Below, in pieces: positions 19,751-29,089 of a stretch of 64,000 nucleotides of DNA; position 1 is the stretch's first letter; each line of letters begins with the position of its first letter. Location: positions 5,247,001 through 5,311,000 of the forward strand of contig NZ_CP072597.1 of the NCBI RefSeq assembly GCF_018847975.1. Reading direction: 5' to 3'. This stretch comes from Lysobacter sp. K5869 (GTDB lineage: Bacteria > Pseudomonadota > Gammaproteobacteria > Xanthomonadales > Xanthomonadaceae). The translations under genes were made by a program, and so were the position numbers. Below the pieces are notes generated by a model. That model searched no databases. It worked only from the letters and a program-made list of their open reading frames with translations, and was not told the origin of the DNA.

Positions 19751-20127
19751 GGCGCTTGAAGTACCCGGCGGCCGTCGCCGGCTTCCTCGGCGTTCGCCTT
19801 TGCGCGTGCGGACGAAGCGCAAGCGCTCGCTCGCACGCTCCGCTGCTCTCCCGGCGTTCGCTCGTCGCCTGCCGCACGTCGAATTAGGACGCGTCTGAAT
19901 TGAACTTCCGCGCGACGCGTATCACATTTTGATCGCCGGCGAATCTGTGATGCGCATCGCGTCGTAGCTTCGACGGCTTCTATCGTGACTCCCGACGCAT
20001 CGCTGCATCGGCCTGCCGCCACCGGGCCGCCCGCAGCGACGTCACACCGGCGCCGCCGCACCGGGCCCACCCGCCCGACGCTCCGGACGCCGTCCTTCCG
20101 CAGCGCTTTCCACAGGGGATTCGCTCC
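19751..20127 (+). promoter_or_regulatory. Promoter and leader of protease 2 with shared box
   Basis: TTAGGACGCGTCTGAA lies at 19884-19899 and ATCACATTTTGATCGCC at 19921, 37 bp from box start to ATCACA. CGCGA-N6-TCACA resembles a degenerate CRP/Clp site. TATCGT near 19982 could be a -10. The leader from about 19986 to the ATG is nearly identical to that of protease 1, including CTTTCCACAGGGGATTCGCT before the start. Confidence 0.6.
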
Positions 20128-21987
20128 ATGCAGTTGAAGACCGCTCTACTCGCCTCCGCCGTCGTCGCCTCGCTCGCCGGGCTCGGCCTCTACGGCGCCT
20201 ACTCCGCTACCGCGCCGGGCACCGCGTCCACCGCCCCAACCCTCGCCGGCGCGCCGGCCAAGGCGGCGGCGCCGACCGGCCCGGCGCACGCCATCGCCCT
20301 CGCTCAGGCGGCGCAGAACACCGCCGCGATGCGCGCGATGATCGACACCGCCTCGCGTCCGGGCGCCCGCCAGGCGTGGGCCTCCAGCTCGCCCAAGCAG
20401 GCCGACGCCAGCGCCGCCGCCGAACGCGCGCGTCAGTTGCTCGCCACCGCCGGCGCGCGCGAAGTCAATCTCGTCAAGAACGACGGCTTCAACGCCCGCG
20501 ACGTCATGATCGACCGCGACGGCACCGAGCACGTGCGCATGGAACGCAGCTATGAAGGCCTGCCGGTCGTCGGCGGCGACATGGTCGTGCATTCGCGCAA
20601 CGGCGAACTGCTCTCGGTCACCCAGGGCGGCAACATGCGCACCACCGCGCGTCCCCGCCTCAAGCCCGACCTCAGCGCCGCCCAGGCCCGTACCGAAGCC
20701 GGCGCGCAGTTCGACGGCCGCGTGACCCAGCTCTCGCCGGCCAAGCTGGTGGTCTATGCCCGCAACGGCATCGAACCGACCCTCGCCTACCAGGTCGACC
20801 TGCGCGGCGCCCGCAACGACAGCCAGGACCCGGGCGTGGTGTCGTACTTCCTCGACGCCCGCAACGGCAGCGTGCTGCAGGCGGAAGACCGCTATGAAAC
20901 CGCTGCCGCCAACGGCACCGGCAAGACGCTGACCATGGGCAACGTCGGCATCGTCGCCGATTCGACCGGCAGCGGCTACCGGCTCGTCGACGTGTCGCGC
21001 GGCGGTGCCGAGACCATCGACATCTTCAACAAGACCGGCAGCAATGATGCCGATCTCGCCGCAGCCAAGATCTTCACCGACGCCGACAACGTCTGGGGCA
21101 ACAACGCCAAATCCGACCGCGCCACCGCCGCCGCCGACGTCCACTACGGCGTCGCCGCGACCTGGGACTACTTCAAGACGGTCCACGGCCGCACCGGGAT
21201 CGACAACAACGGCAGCGCCATCAAGGCGTACGTGCACTTCAGCACGAACTACTTCAACGCCGGCGCCACCACGCTGACCGACGCGGACGGCAACTTCGTC
21301 TCCTACGCCATGATCTATGGCGACGGCGACTGGAGCAACGGCAACACGCCGGTGGTCGCGCTCGACGTGGCGGGCCACGAGATGGCGCACTTGTTCAACG
21401 GCGCCAGCGCGAATCTCGGCTACTACGACGTCAAGGACAGCGGCGGCCTGAACGAGGGCAATTCCGACATCTTCGGAGCCCTGGTCGAGTTCAGCGCGAA
21501 CAACGCCAAGGACCCGGGCGACTGGCTGATCGGCGAGAACATCTATCCCCCCTCGTCGTTCGGCACCCCGAAGGCGCTGCGCCGGATGTTCGATCAGGCC
21601 AACGACGGCACCTCGATCAACTGCTATCCGGCCGGCGGTTTCTCGGGCGCCGACACCGCCAAGGGCGGCAGGTACGACCCGCACTTCACGTCCGGCGTCA
21701 CCAATCGCTTCGCTTATCTGCTGTCGCAAGGCGCGGTGACGCCGAAGGGCTTCACCAGCTATACGCCGGCCAAGCTGGTCTGCAACACGGACACCGCCAT
21801 CGTCGGCATCGGCCCGGCCAAGCTCGGTGCGATCTGGTACCGCGCGATGACCAAGTACTTCGTCTCCAGCACCGACTACCCCGGCGCGCGCGCCGGCACC
21901 TTGCAGGCGGCGACGGATTTGTACGGCGCGGATTCCACCGAGTACAAGACGGTCGCACGCGCCTGGTCGGCGGCCGGCGTCAACTGA
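20128..21987 (+). CDS. Secreted M4 metalloprotease, paralog 2 (HEMAH variant)
   Basis: 619 residues with the same signal peptide, FTP/PepSY propeptide and M4 layout as its neighbours. The zinc motif is HEMAH at 417-421, with the third ligand in GGLNEGNSDIFG and active-site His in DPHFTSGV. All catalytic residues are present. Unlike paralogs 1, 4 and 5, the thermolysin NAFW-type segment before YGDGD is FNAGATTL with a longer insert, so the Trp at the substrate edge is lost. This suggests a changed specificity. The 3' end and following DNA are nearly identical to those of paralog 3. Confidence 0.94.
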   Translation: MQLKTALLASAVVASLAGLGLYGAYSATAPGTASTAPTLAGAPAKAAAPTGPAHAIALAQAAQNTAAMRAMIDTASRPGARQAWASSSPKQADASAAAERARQLLATAGAREVNLVKNDGFNARDVMIDRDGTEHVRMERSYEGLPVVGGDMVVHSRNGELLSVTQGGNMRTTARPRLKPDLSAAQARTEAGAQFDGRVTQLSPAKLVVYARNGIEPTLAYQVDLRGARNDSQDPGVVSYFLDARNGSVLQAEDRYETAAANGTGKTLTMGNVGIVADSTGSGYRLVDVSRGGAETIDIFNKTGSNDADLAAAKIFTDADNVWGNNAKSDRATAAADVHYGVAATWDYFKTVHGRTGIDNNGSAIKAYVHFSTNYFNAGATTLTDADGNFVSYAMIYGDGDWSNGNTPVVALDVAGHEMAHLFNGASANLGYYDVKDSGGLNEGNSDIFGALVEFSANNAKDPGDWLIGENIYPPSSFGTPKALRRMFDQANDGTSINCYPAGGFSGADTAKGGRYDPHFTSGVTNRFAYLLSQGAVTPKGFTSYTPAKLVCNTDTAIVGIGPAKLGAIWYRAMTKYFVSSTDYPGARAGTLQAATDLYGADSTEYKTVARAWSAAGVN

Positions 21988-22024
21988 TCCATCGCCTCAT
22001 CGCGCCGCGGTTCGCGGCGCGCAC

Positions 22025-22056
22025 GGACGGCCCGCGAAAGCGGGCCGTTCTTGTTT
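22025..22056 (+). terminator. Rho-independent terminator after protease 2
   Basis: GACGGCCCGC-GAAA-GCGGGCCGTTCTTGTTT, about 40 bp past the stop. The sequence is the same as the terminator after protease 3. Confidence 0.88.
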
Positions 22057-22430
22057 CCGCAGCGAACTTCCTAGCCGCGTCGGCCGGTTTCGGCGGCGCC
22101 CCAACCTGGCTTCGGCCGACTAAACGCAAGCGCCGTGCATCCCGCTGTATCTGTCGACGTCCCGCCATGGCTTCGTTCACGGCGAATTAGGACTCGTATG
22201 AATTTCGACGCTCGCGCAATGCGAATCACATTTCGAACGCCGCTGAACCCGCGCGGAGCATCGCGGCGCGGGCTCGCCGGCCCCTAACCTGACTCTGACG
22301 CACCGCTGCATCGACTCGTCGCCACCGGGCCGCCCATCGCGGCGTCACGCCGGCGCCGCCGCATCGGGCCTTCCGCCCGAGCGTCGCGGACGCCGCTCTT
22401 CCGCAGCGCTTTCCACAGGGGATTCGCTCC
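22057..22430 (+). promoter_or_regulatory. Promoter and leader of protease 3 with shared box
   Basis: TTAGGACTCGTATGAA at 22187-22202 (two changes from the common form) and ATCACATTTCGAACGCC from 22225. TAACCT near 22286 is a possible -10. The rest of the leader matches those of proteases 1, 2 and 4. No gene is seen in this stretch. Confidence 0.6.
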
Positions 22431-24347
22431 ATGCAATTGAAGACCGCTCTGCTCAGCACCGCCGTCCTCGCCGCGCTCGCCGGCCTGACCGCGTACGCCG
22501 TCCGTTCCGACGATGCCGTCCTTACCGCCGCCCACGCCGGCATCGGCATGCCGCAAGCTCCGGCCGTGGCGAAGCCGGCCCACGCCACGCCCTCGGTCGC
22601 GGCCGCCGCCCGCCACGCCGCCGCGCTGCGCGCGCTCATCGACACCGCCTCGCGTCCCGGCGCCCGCCAAGCGTGGGCCAGCCATTCGCCGGAACAGGCC
22701 GACCGCACCGCCGCCGCCGAGCGCGCCCGCGGCCTGCTCGCCACCGTCGGCGCGCGCGAGGTCAATCTCGTCCGCAACGACGGCTTCAACGCCCGCGACG
22801 TGATGATCGACCGCGACGGCACCGAGCACGTGCGCATGGAACGCAGCTACGAAGGCCTGCCGGTGATCGGCGGCGACATGGTCGTGCATTCGCGCGACGG
22901 CCAACTGCTCTCGGTCACCCAGGGCAGCAACATGCATACGGCCCTGCGCCCGAACCTGCAGCCGGCCATCAGCGCCAGCCAGGCGCAGACCGTCGCCGCC
23001 GCCGGCTTCGACGGCCAGGTCGCCCAAACCGATCCGGCCAAGCTGGTGGTGTACGCGCGCAACGGCATGCAACCGACCCTGGCGTACCAGGTCGGCCTCA
23101 ACGGCGCGCGCAACGGCAGCCAGGACCCGGGCGTGATGTCCTACTTCGTCGACGCCCGCACCGGTGGCGTGCTGGAAGCCGAGGACCGCTTCCAGACCGC
23201 CGCCGCCAACGGCACCGCCAAGACGCTGACCCTGGGCAACGTCGGCATCGTGACCGACTCGACCGCGAACGGTTATCGACTGGTCGACGTCTCGCGCGGC
23301 GGCGCCCGCACGCTGGACATGTTGAACAAGACCGCGGATCCGCTGATCGAAAAGGACAGCACCACGCCCGCGGAGGAGGCCGTGATCCTCGACAGCTTCA
23401 AGGTGGCTACGTTGCCCAACGATGCCGACAACGTCTGGGGCAACAACGCCACCAGCGACCGTGCCACGGCCGCGGTCGATGCTCACTACGGCATCGCCTC
23501 GACCTGGGACTACTACGCCGTCGTGCACGGCCGTCGCGGCCTGCGCAACGACGGCCAGGGCATCGACGCTTACGTGCATTACGGCAACGGCTACTTCAAC
23601 GCGGGGATGGCGACGTTCTCCAACGGAACGATGCTGATGATTTACGGCGACGGCGACTGGAGCAACGGCAACACCCCGTTGGTCGCGCTGGACGTCGCCG
23701 GCCATGAGATGTCGCATGGCGTCAACGACGCCACCGCCAAGCTCGGCTACTACAACGTCAAGGACAGCGGCGGCGTCAACGAAGCCAATTCCGATATCTT
23801 CGGCACGCTGGTCGAATTCAGCACCGGCAACGCCAGCGATACGGGCGACTATCTCATCGGAGAGAAGATCTACCCGGCCAGCTCTTGGGGCGACCCCAAC
23901 CGCCCGCAGGCGCTTCGCAAGATGTTCGACCAAGCCAGCGACGGCGGCTCGATCAACTGTTATCCGGCGGGCGGATTCAGCGGTTCGGCGACGGCGTCCG
24001 GCGGCAAGTACGATCCGCACAACACTTCCGGCGTCGGCAACCGCTTCGCGTACCTGCTGGCCGAGGGCGCGGTGGTGCCGAAGGGCTTCGCCGCGACCTC
24101 CGCCTACGATTTCGGCGGCTACACCCCGGCCAAGCTGGTGTGCAACGGCGACACGAGCATCGTCGGCATCGGTCGCGCCAAGCTCGGCGCGATCTGGTAC
24201 CGCGCGCTGACCAAGTACTTCGTCTCCAGCACCGACTACCCCGGCGCGCGCGCCGGCACCTTGCAGGCGGCGGCGGATTTGTACGGCGCGAACTCGACCG
24301 AGTACAAGACGGTCGCCCGCGCCTGGTCGGCGGCCGGCGTCAACTGA
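22431..24347 (+). CDS. Secreted M4 metalloprotease, paralog 3 (HEMSH variant)
   Basis: 638 residues, the longest of the array. Signal peptide MQLKTALLSTAVLAALAG, identical to paralog 4. The zinc site is HEMSH at 425-429, with the third ligand in GGVNEANSDIFG and active-site His in DPHNTSGV. Like paralog 2 the substrate-edge segment is changed (YFNAGMATFSNG) and lacks the usual Trp. An acidic insert (LIEKDSTTPAEEAVI) precedes the catalytic domain. The 5' 100 bp match paralog 4 and the 3' end matches paralogs 2 and 4, pointing to gene conversion. Confidence 0.94.
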   Translation: MQLKTALLSTAVLAALAGLTAYAVRSDDAVLTAAHAGIGMPQAPAVAKPAHATPSVAAAARHAAALRALIDTASRPGARQAWASHSPEQADRTAAAERARGLLATVGAREVNLVRNDGFNARDVMIDRDGTEHVRMERSYEGLPVIGGDMVVHSRDGQLLSVTQGSNMHTALRPNLQPAISASQAQTVAAAGFDGQVAQTDPAKLVVYARNGMQPTLAYQVGLNGARNGSQDPGVMSYFVDARTGGVLEAEDRFQTAAANGTAKTLTLGNVGIVTDSTANGYRLVDVSRGGARTLDMLNKTADPLIEKDSTTPAEEAVILDSFKVATLPNDADNVWGNNATSDRATAAVDAHYGIASTWDYYAVVHGRRGLRNDGQGIDAYVHYGNGYFNAGMATFSNGTMLMIYGDGDWSNGNTPLVALDVAGHEMSHGVNDATAKLGYYNVKDSGGVNEANSDIFGTLVEFSTGNASDTGDYLIGEKIYPASSWGDPNRPQALRKMFDQASDGGSINCYPAGGFSGSATASGGKYDPHNTSGVGNRFAYLLAEGAVVPKGFAATSAYDFGGYTPAKLVCNGDTSIVGIGRAKLGAIWYRALTKYFVSSTDYPGARAGTLQAAADLYGANSTEYKTVARAWSAAGVN

Positions 24348-24384
24348 TCCATCGCCTCATCGCGCCGCGGTTCGCGGCGCGCAC

Positions 24385-24416
24385 GGACGGCCCGCGAAAG
24401 CGGGCCGTTCTTGTTT
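24385..24416 (+). terminator. Rho-independent terminator after protease 3
   Basis: GACGGCCCGC-GAAA-GCGGGCCGTTCTTGTTT, identical to the terminator of protease 2. Confidence 0.88.
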
Positions 24417-24792
24417 CCGCAGCGAAATTCCTAGCCGCGTCGGCCGGCCGCGGCGGCGCCCCAATCTGGCTTCGGCCGACGAAGCGCAAGCGCCGCACGC
24501 GCCGCGGGATCTCCCGACGTTTCGCCGCGGCCTGCTTTACGACGAATTAGGACGCGTCTGAATTTCGACGCTCGCGCAACGCGAATCACATTTCGAACGC
24601 CGCTGAACTCGCGCAGCGCATCGCGGCGCGGCCTCGCCGGCGCCTAACCTGCCCTCTGACGCACAGCTGCATCGCCCCGTCGCCACCGGGTCGCTCATCG
24701 CGGCGTCACGCCGGCCTCCGCCGCATCGGGCCTTCCGCCCGAACGCCCCGGACGCCGTCCTTCCGCAGCGCTTTCCACAGGGGATTCGCTTC
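24417..24792 (+). promoter_or_regulatory. Promoter and leader of protease 4 with shared box
   Basis: TTAGGACGCGTCTGAA at 24547-24562 and ATCACATTTCGAACGCC from 24585, the same spacing as protease 3. TAACCT near 24645 may be a -10. The stretch is nearly a copy of the region upstream of protease 3, and no gene is seen in it. Confidence 0.6.
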
Positions 24793-26646
24793 ATGCAATT
24801 GAAGACCGCTCTGCTCAGCACCGCCGTCCTCGCCGCGCTCGCCGGCCTGACCGCGTACGCCGTCCGTTCCGACGATGCCGTCCTTACCGCCGCAGCCGCG
24901 CGCGCTGGCGACAACGCCCATACCGGCGGGGCACAAACTCCGGCCGTGGCGACGTCCGCCCAGGCCACGCCCTCGGCTGCAGCCGAAACCCGCCACGCCG
25001 CCGCGCTGCGCGCGCTCATCGACACCGCCTCCCGTCCCGGCGCCCGCCAGGCGTGGGCCAGCCATTCGCAGGAACAAGCCGACCGCACCGCCGCCGCCGA
25101 GCGCGCCCGCGGCCTGCTCGCCACCGTCGGCGCGCGCGAGGTCAATCTCGCCCGCAACGACGGCTTCAACGCCCGCGACGTGATGATCGACCGCGACGGC
25201 ACCGAGCACGTGCGCATGGAGCGCAGCTACGAAGGCCTGCCGGTGATCGGCGGCGACATGGTCGTGCATTCGCGCGACGGCCAGTTGCTCTCGGTCACCC
25301 AGGGCGACAACATGCGCACCCTGTCGCGGCCCGAGCTCAAGCCCGTCGTCAGCGCCGCGCAGGCCCGCACCGAAGCCGGCGCGCGTTTCGACGGCCGCGT
25401 CGCCGAACTCGATCCGGCCAAGCTGGTGGTGTATGCCCGTAATGGCATGCAACCCACCCTGGCCTATCAAGTCGATCTGCGCGGCGACCGCAGCAACGAT
25501 CAGACGCCGGGCGTGTTCTCCTATTTCGTCGATGCCCGCAACGGGCGCGTGCTGGAAGCCGAGGACCATGTCGAAGCCGCCGCCGCGCAGGGCACCGGCA
25601 AGAGCCTGTTCCTGGGCAACATCGGCATCGTGACCGATTCGAGCGGCAACGCTTACGCGCTCACCGATCCTTCGCGCGGCGGCGGCCAGACGCTCGATGC
25701 GCAGAACTACGAGTTCACCTTCCTCGGCAAGGCGTTCTCCGATACCGACAACGTCTGGGGCAACAGCGCCACCACCGATCGCGCCAGCGCCGCGGTCGAT
25801 GCCCACTACGGCGTGGCGGCGACCTGGGATTACTACAAGATCGTGCACGGACGCAACGGAATCAAGAACGACGGCAAAGGCGTCAAGAGCTACGTTCACT
25901 ACGGCCAAGACTATTTCAACGCGGCCTGGGACGGCACCAACATGATCTATGGCGACGGCGATGCGACCAACGGCAATTTCCCGCTGGTCGCTCTCGACGT
26001 GGCCGGCCACGAAATGACTCACGGCGTTACCGGCGCGACCGCGAAGTTGGGGTATTACAACATCAAGGACTCCGGCGGCCTCAACGAAAGCGTGTCCGAC
26101 ATCTTCGGCACCTTGGTCGAGTTCAGCGTCGGCAACGCCTCCGACGCCGGCGACTTCCTGATTGGCGAAAATCTCCACTACAGGCCGGTCAACGGCAGCA
26201 CCCAAGAACAACCGTTGCGGGTGATGTTCCAGCAGAACCTCGATTCGACGTGGCGAACCGGCGGCAAAACGTCGTTCAAGTGCTACCCCGCCGGCGGCTT
26301 CACGGCCGCGGACACGGCGCAGAAGGGCAAGTACGACCCGCACCTCACCTCCGGCGTGGCCAATCTGGCGTTCTATCTGATGTCCCAGGGTTCGGTCGTG
26401 CCGCAGAACTTTCCGGGCGTGAGCGTCGGCGACTTGTCCTGCAATGGCGATACCGGCGTCGCCGGCTTCGGCAGGGCCAAAGCGGGCGCCATCTGGTACC
26501 GCGCGCTGACCAAGTACTTCGTCTCCAGCACCGACTACCCCGGCGCGCGCGCCGGCACCTTGCAGGCGGCGGCGGATTTGTACGGCGCGAACTCGACCGA
26601 GTATCAGACCGTGGCCCGCGCCTGGTCGGCGGTCAGCGTCAACTGA
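24793..26646 (+). CDS. Secreted M4 metalloprotease, paralog 4
   Basis: 617 residues. Signal peptide as in paralog 3, propeptide with ERSYEGLPVIGGDMVVHSRD, zinc motif HEMTH at 406-410, third ligand in GGLNESVSDIFG, active-site His in DPHLTSGV. The substrate-edge motif is NAAWDGTNMIYGDGD, close to thermolysin NAFW. The C-terminal Cys pair is retained. The last 40 codons match paralog 3 almost exactly. Expected role: extracellular proteolysis after autocatalytic removal of the propeptide. Confidence 0.95.
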   Translation: MQLKTALLSTAVLAALAGLTAYAVRSDDAVLTAAAARAGDNAHTGGAQTPAVATSAQATPSAAAETRHAAALRALIDTASRPGARQAWASHSQEQADRTAAAERARGLLATVGAREVNLARNDGFNARDVMIDRDGTEHVRMERSYEGLPVIGGDMVVHSRDGQLLSVTQGDNMRTLSRPELKPVVSAAQARTEAGARFDGRVAELDPAKLVVYARNGMQPTLAYQVDLRGDRSNDQTPGVFSYFVDARNGRVLEAEDHVEAAAAQGTGKSLFLGNIGIVTDSSGNAYALTDPSRGGGQTLDAQNYEFTFLGKAFSDTDNVWGNSATTDRASAAVDAHYGVAATWDYYKIVHGRNGIKNDGKGVKSYVHYGQDYFNAAWDGTNMIYGDGDATNGNFPLVALDVAGHEMTHGVTGATAKLGYYNIKDSGGLNESVSDIFGTLVEFSVGNASDAGDFLIGENLHYRPVNGSTQEQPLRVMFQQNLDSTWRTGGKTSFKCYPAGGFTAADTAQKGKYDPHLTSGVANLAFYLMSQGSVVPQNFPGVSVGDLSCNGDTGVAGFGRAKAGAIWYRALTKYFVSSTDYPGARAGTLQAAADLYGANSTEYQTVARAWSAVSVN

Positions 26647-26683
26647 TCCATCGCCCCATCGCGCCGCGATTCGCGGTGCGCAC

Positions 26684-26716
26684 GAACGGCCCGCTCGCGC
26701 GGGCCGTTCGCGTTTC
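26684..26716 (+). terminator. Terminator-like hairpin after protease 4
   Basis: GAACGGCCCGC-TCGC-GCGGGCCGTTC followed by GCGTTTCG. The stem is strong but the T-run is short. Confidence 0.7.
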
Positions 26717-27030
26717 GCCGCCGGCGAATTCGCGACGGCGACGGCGACGCGAACCGCGCGCATCGCCCACCCGCGCCGCGGATTCATTACGACGACGCAA
26801 TGTGTGACAGGTTGCGTAGTGGTCTGCCCGATTGTGTGACGCAAAGAACTGGTTTCTCATCGCAACCCTCGCTGCGCGCGCCTAACGTCTTCCTACCCGC
26901 CCGTCATCGGCGCGCCTACGCAAGCGCCGAGCGCCGCGGGTCCATCCGCTCCCGACCCACTGTCCGCCACCGTCGCGGCACGGGCGCGCGTTGGCCGCCG
27001 TTTCCTAACTTTTCAAGGGGAAGACCGCAG
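26717..27030 (+). promoter_or_regulatory. Distinct promoter region of protease 5
   Basis: This leader lacks the TTAGGACGCGTCTGAA box of proteases 1-4. Instead it has two GTGTGAC motifs (about 26802 and 26834). The first lies inside an inverted repeat ACGCAA-N12-TTGCGT (26795-26818). TAACGT near 26883 resembles the -10 of protease 1. A good AAGGGGAAG ribosome site precedes the ATG. Protease 5 is therefore probably regulated differently. Confidence 0.5.
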
Positions 27031-28836
27031 ATGCAACTCAAGACCGCATTGCTCGCCAGCGCCGTCGTCGCCGCGCTGGCCCTCGTCGCCGGCCGCACCG
27101 GAGCCGGCGCCGATCTGCTCGGCCGCGTCGCCGACGCCGCGCCGTCGCCGGCCGCGAACCTCGCCGCCCACGCCGACGCCAGCGCGCCGCAGGCCGTCGC
27201 CGCGCACCACAAGACCCCGCTGGCGGCGCTGTTCGCCGGCACCGGCGCGCGTCCGGGCAGCGATCTGGTCGCGTCCTCGGCCGGCGAAGCCGAAGCCGAC
27301 GCGTCCCCGGCCGCGGCGCGCGCGCGCGGCCTGCTCGCCGGCGTCGCCGGCGATCAGGTGCACCGCGTCGCCCACGACGCCTTCGCCGCCCGCGACGTGA
27401 TGGTCGACCGCGACGGCACCGAGCACGTGCGCATGGAGCGCAGCTACAACGGCCTGCCCGTGGTCGGCGGCGACTTCGTCGTGCACAGCCAGAACGGCCA
27501 GCTGAAGTCGATCAGCCAGGGCGACAACATGCGCACCAACGCGCGCCCCGAGCTACAGCCGAAGATCGGCCTGGAGCAGGCCAAGGTCGAGGCCGGCGCC
27601 CATTTCGACGGCCAGGTGCGCCAAATCGACAACGCCGGGCTGGTGGTGTTCGCGCGCGGCGTCGAGCCGACCCTGGCCTATCAGCTGGAACTGCACGGCG
27701 ACCGCCGCAACGACCCGATGCCGGGCCACATCACCTACTTCGTCGACGCCGGCAACGGCAAGCTGCTGCAGGCCGACGACCGCATTCAGACCGCCGCCTC
27801 CAACGGCACCGGCAAGACCTTGCTGATCGGCAACGTCGGCATCGTCACCGATTCCACCACCAGCGGCTTCCGTCTGGTCGACCCGAGCCGCGGCAACGGC
27901 TCGACCTACGACGCCCAGGGCTCGATGAGCTACACCACCGGCTTCCCCGGCGCGCCCTTGTTCACCGACGCCGACAACACCTGGGGCAACAACGCCACCA
28001 GCGACCGCGCCACCGTCGCCGCCGACGCGTACTACGGCGTCGCCGCGACCTGGGACTATTACAAGAACGTCCACGGCCGCAACGGCATCTTCAACGACGG
28101 CAAGGGCGTGAAGAGCTTCGTCCACGTCGGCAACGCCTACGACAACGCCTTCTGGTACGGCTCGCAGAAGCTGATGGCCTACGGCGACGGCTCGACCTTC
28201 AAGCCGCTGGTGGCGCTGGACGTGGCCGGCCACGAGATGACCCACGGCGTCACCGAAGCCACCGCGCGCCTGGGCTACTACAACATCAAGGACACCGGCG
28301 GCCTCAACGAAGGCATCTCCGACATCTTCGGCACCCTGGTCGAGTTCAGCGCCAACAACGCCAACGACCCGGGCGATTACCTGATGGGCGAGAAGCTGGT
28401 CAAGAACAACCCGAACGGCACCAGCGCGCTGCGCATCCTGTTCAAGCAGGACGCCGACGGCCGTTCCAAGGTGTGCTACCCGTCGGGCGGCTTCACCGCG
28501 TCGCAGACCGGCCAGGGCGGCACTTACGATCCGCACTTCACCTCCGGCGTGCTCAACCGCGTGTTCTATCTGGCCTCCGAGGGCTCGGTGGTGCCGGCGG
28601 GCTTCAACTACACGAAGGCGCAGCTGGTCTGCAACGGCGACACCACGATCGCCGGCATCGGCCGCGACAAGGTCGGCGCGATCATGTACCGCGCGCTGAC
28701 CCGCTACTTCGTCTCCAGCACCACCTATCCGCAGGCCCGCACCTGGACCCTGCAGGCGGCGACCGATCTGTACGGCGCCAACTCGGCCGAATACAACGCG
28801 CTGGCGCGGGTGTGGACGGCGGTGAGCGTCAACTGA
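27031..28836 (+). CDS. Secreted M4 metalloprotease, paralog 5
   Basis: 601 residues, the most diverged paralog and the one with the highest GC. Signal peptide MQLKTALLASAVVAALALVAG; propeptide with ERSYNGLPVVGGDFVVHSQNG; zinc motif HEMTH at 401-405; third ligand in GGLNEGISDIFG; active-site His in DPHFTSGV; substrate-edge motif NAFWYGSQ intact. Two C-terminal Cys are present. It has its own upstream region, unlike the others. I would treat it as the ancestral or most independently evolving copy, which is inference only. Confidence 0.95.
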   Translation: MQLKTALLASAVVAALALVAGRTGAGADLLGRVADAAPSPAANLAAHADASAPQAVAAHHKTPLAALFAGTGARPGSDLVASSAGEAEADASPAAARARGLLAGVAGDQVHRVAHDAFAARDVMVDRDGTEHVRMERSYNGLPVVGGDFVVHSQNGQLKSISQGDNMRTNARPELQPKIGLEQAKVEAGAHFDGQVRQIDNAGLVVFARGVEPTLAYQLELHGDRRNDPMPGHITYFVDAGNGKLLQADDRIQTAASNGTGKTLLIGNVGIVTDSTTSGFRLVDPSRGNGSTYDAQGSMSYTTGFPGAPLFTDADNTWGNNATSDRATVAADAYYGVAATWDYYKNVHGRNGIFNDGKGVKSFVHVGNAYDNAFWYGSQKLMAYGDGSTFKPLVALDVAGHEMTHGVTEATARLGYYNIKDTGGLNEGISDIFGTLVEFSANNANDPGDYLMGEKLVKNNPNGTSALRILFKQDADGRSKVCYPSGGFTASQTGQGGTYDPHFTSGVLNRVFYLASEGSVVPAGFNYTKAQLVCNGDTTIAGIGRDKVGAIMYRALTRYFVSSTTYPQARTWTLQAATDLYGANSAEYNALARVWTAVSVN

Positions 28837-28872
28837 TCCATCGCTGCATCGCGCCGCGGTTCGCGGCGTAGG

Positions 28873-28906
28873 GAACGGCCCGCTTCGCGCGGGCCGTTTC
28901 TTTTTC
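28873..28906 (+). terminator. Rho-independent terminator after protease 5
   Basis: GAACGGCCCGC-TTCGC-GCGGGCCGTTTC followed by TTTTT. Confidence 0.9.
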
Positions 28907-29000
28907 GCGGCGTTCTTTTTCGCTGCGTTCCTTTTCGCGGCACTGGGAGCGATCCGCCTTGCGCGGGTCGTTCATTTTTCGTTGCGCTCTTTCGCTGCGG
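28900..29000. repeat. Short TTCTTTTTCGCGGCG repeats and a decayed second terminator
   Basis: After the protease 5 terminator, TTCTTTTTCGCGGCG-like 15-mers repeat three times up to about 28940. Then GCGATCCGCCTTGCGCGGGTCGTT plus a T-run looks like a worn duplicate of the terminator. No gene is present. Confidence 0.6.
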
Positions 29001-29089
29001 TCTTTCGGCGTTTGCGTTTCCCACGCGCGCCGCTTCCGCGCCTTCACCCATGGCGCGCTCTTTCCAGCCGATTCGTCCGCGCCTGCTTT

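Noticed and set aside
20128..24347. Proteases 2 and 3 as inactive copies because HEMTH is changed
   Set aside because: HEMAH and HEMSH still satisfy HExxH, and the third ligand and active-site His are intact. They should be active, with possibly altered specificity.
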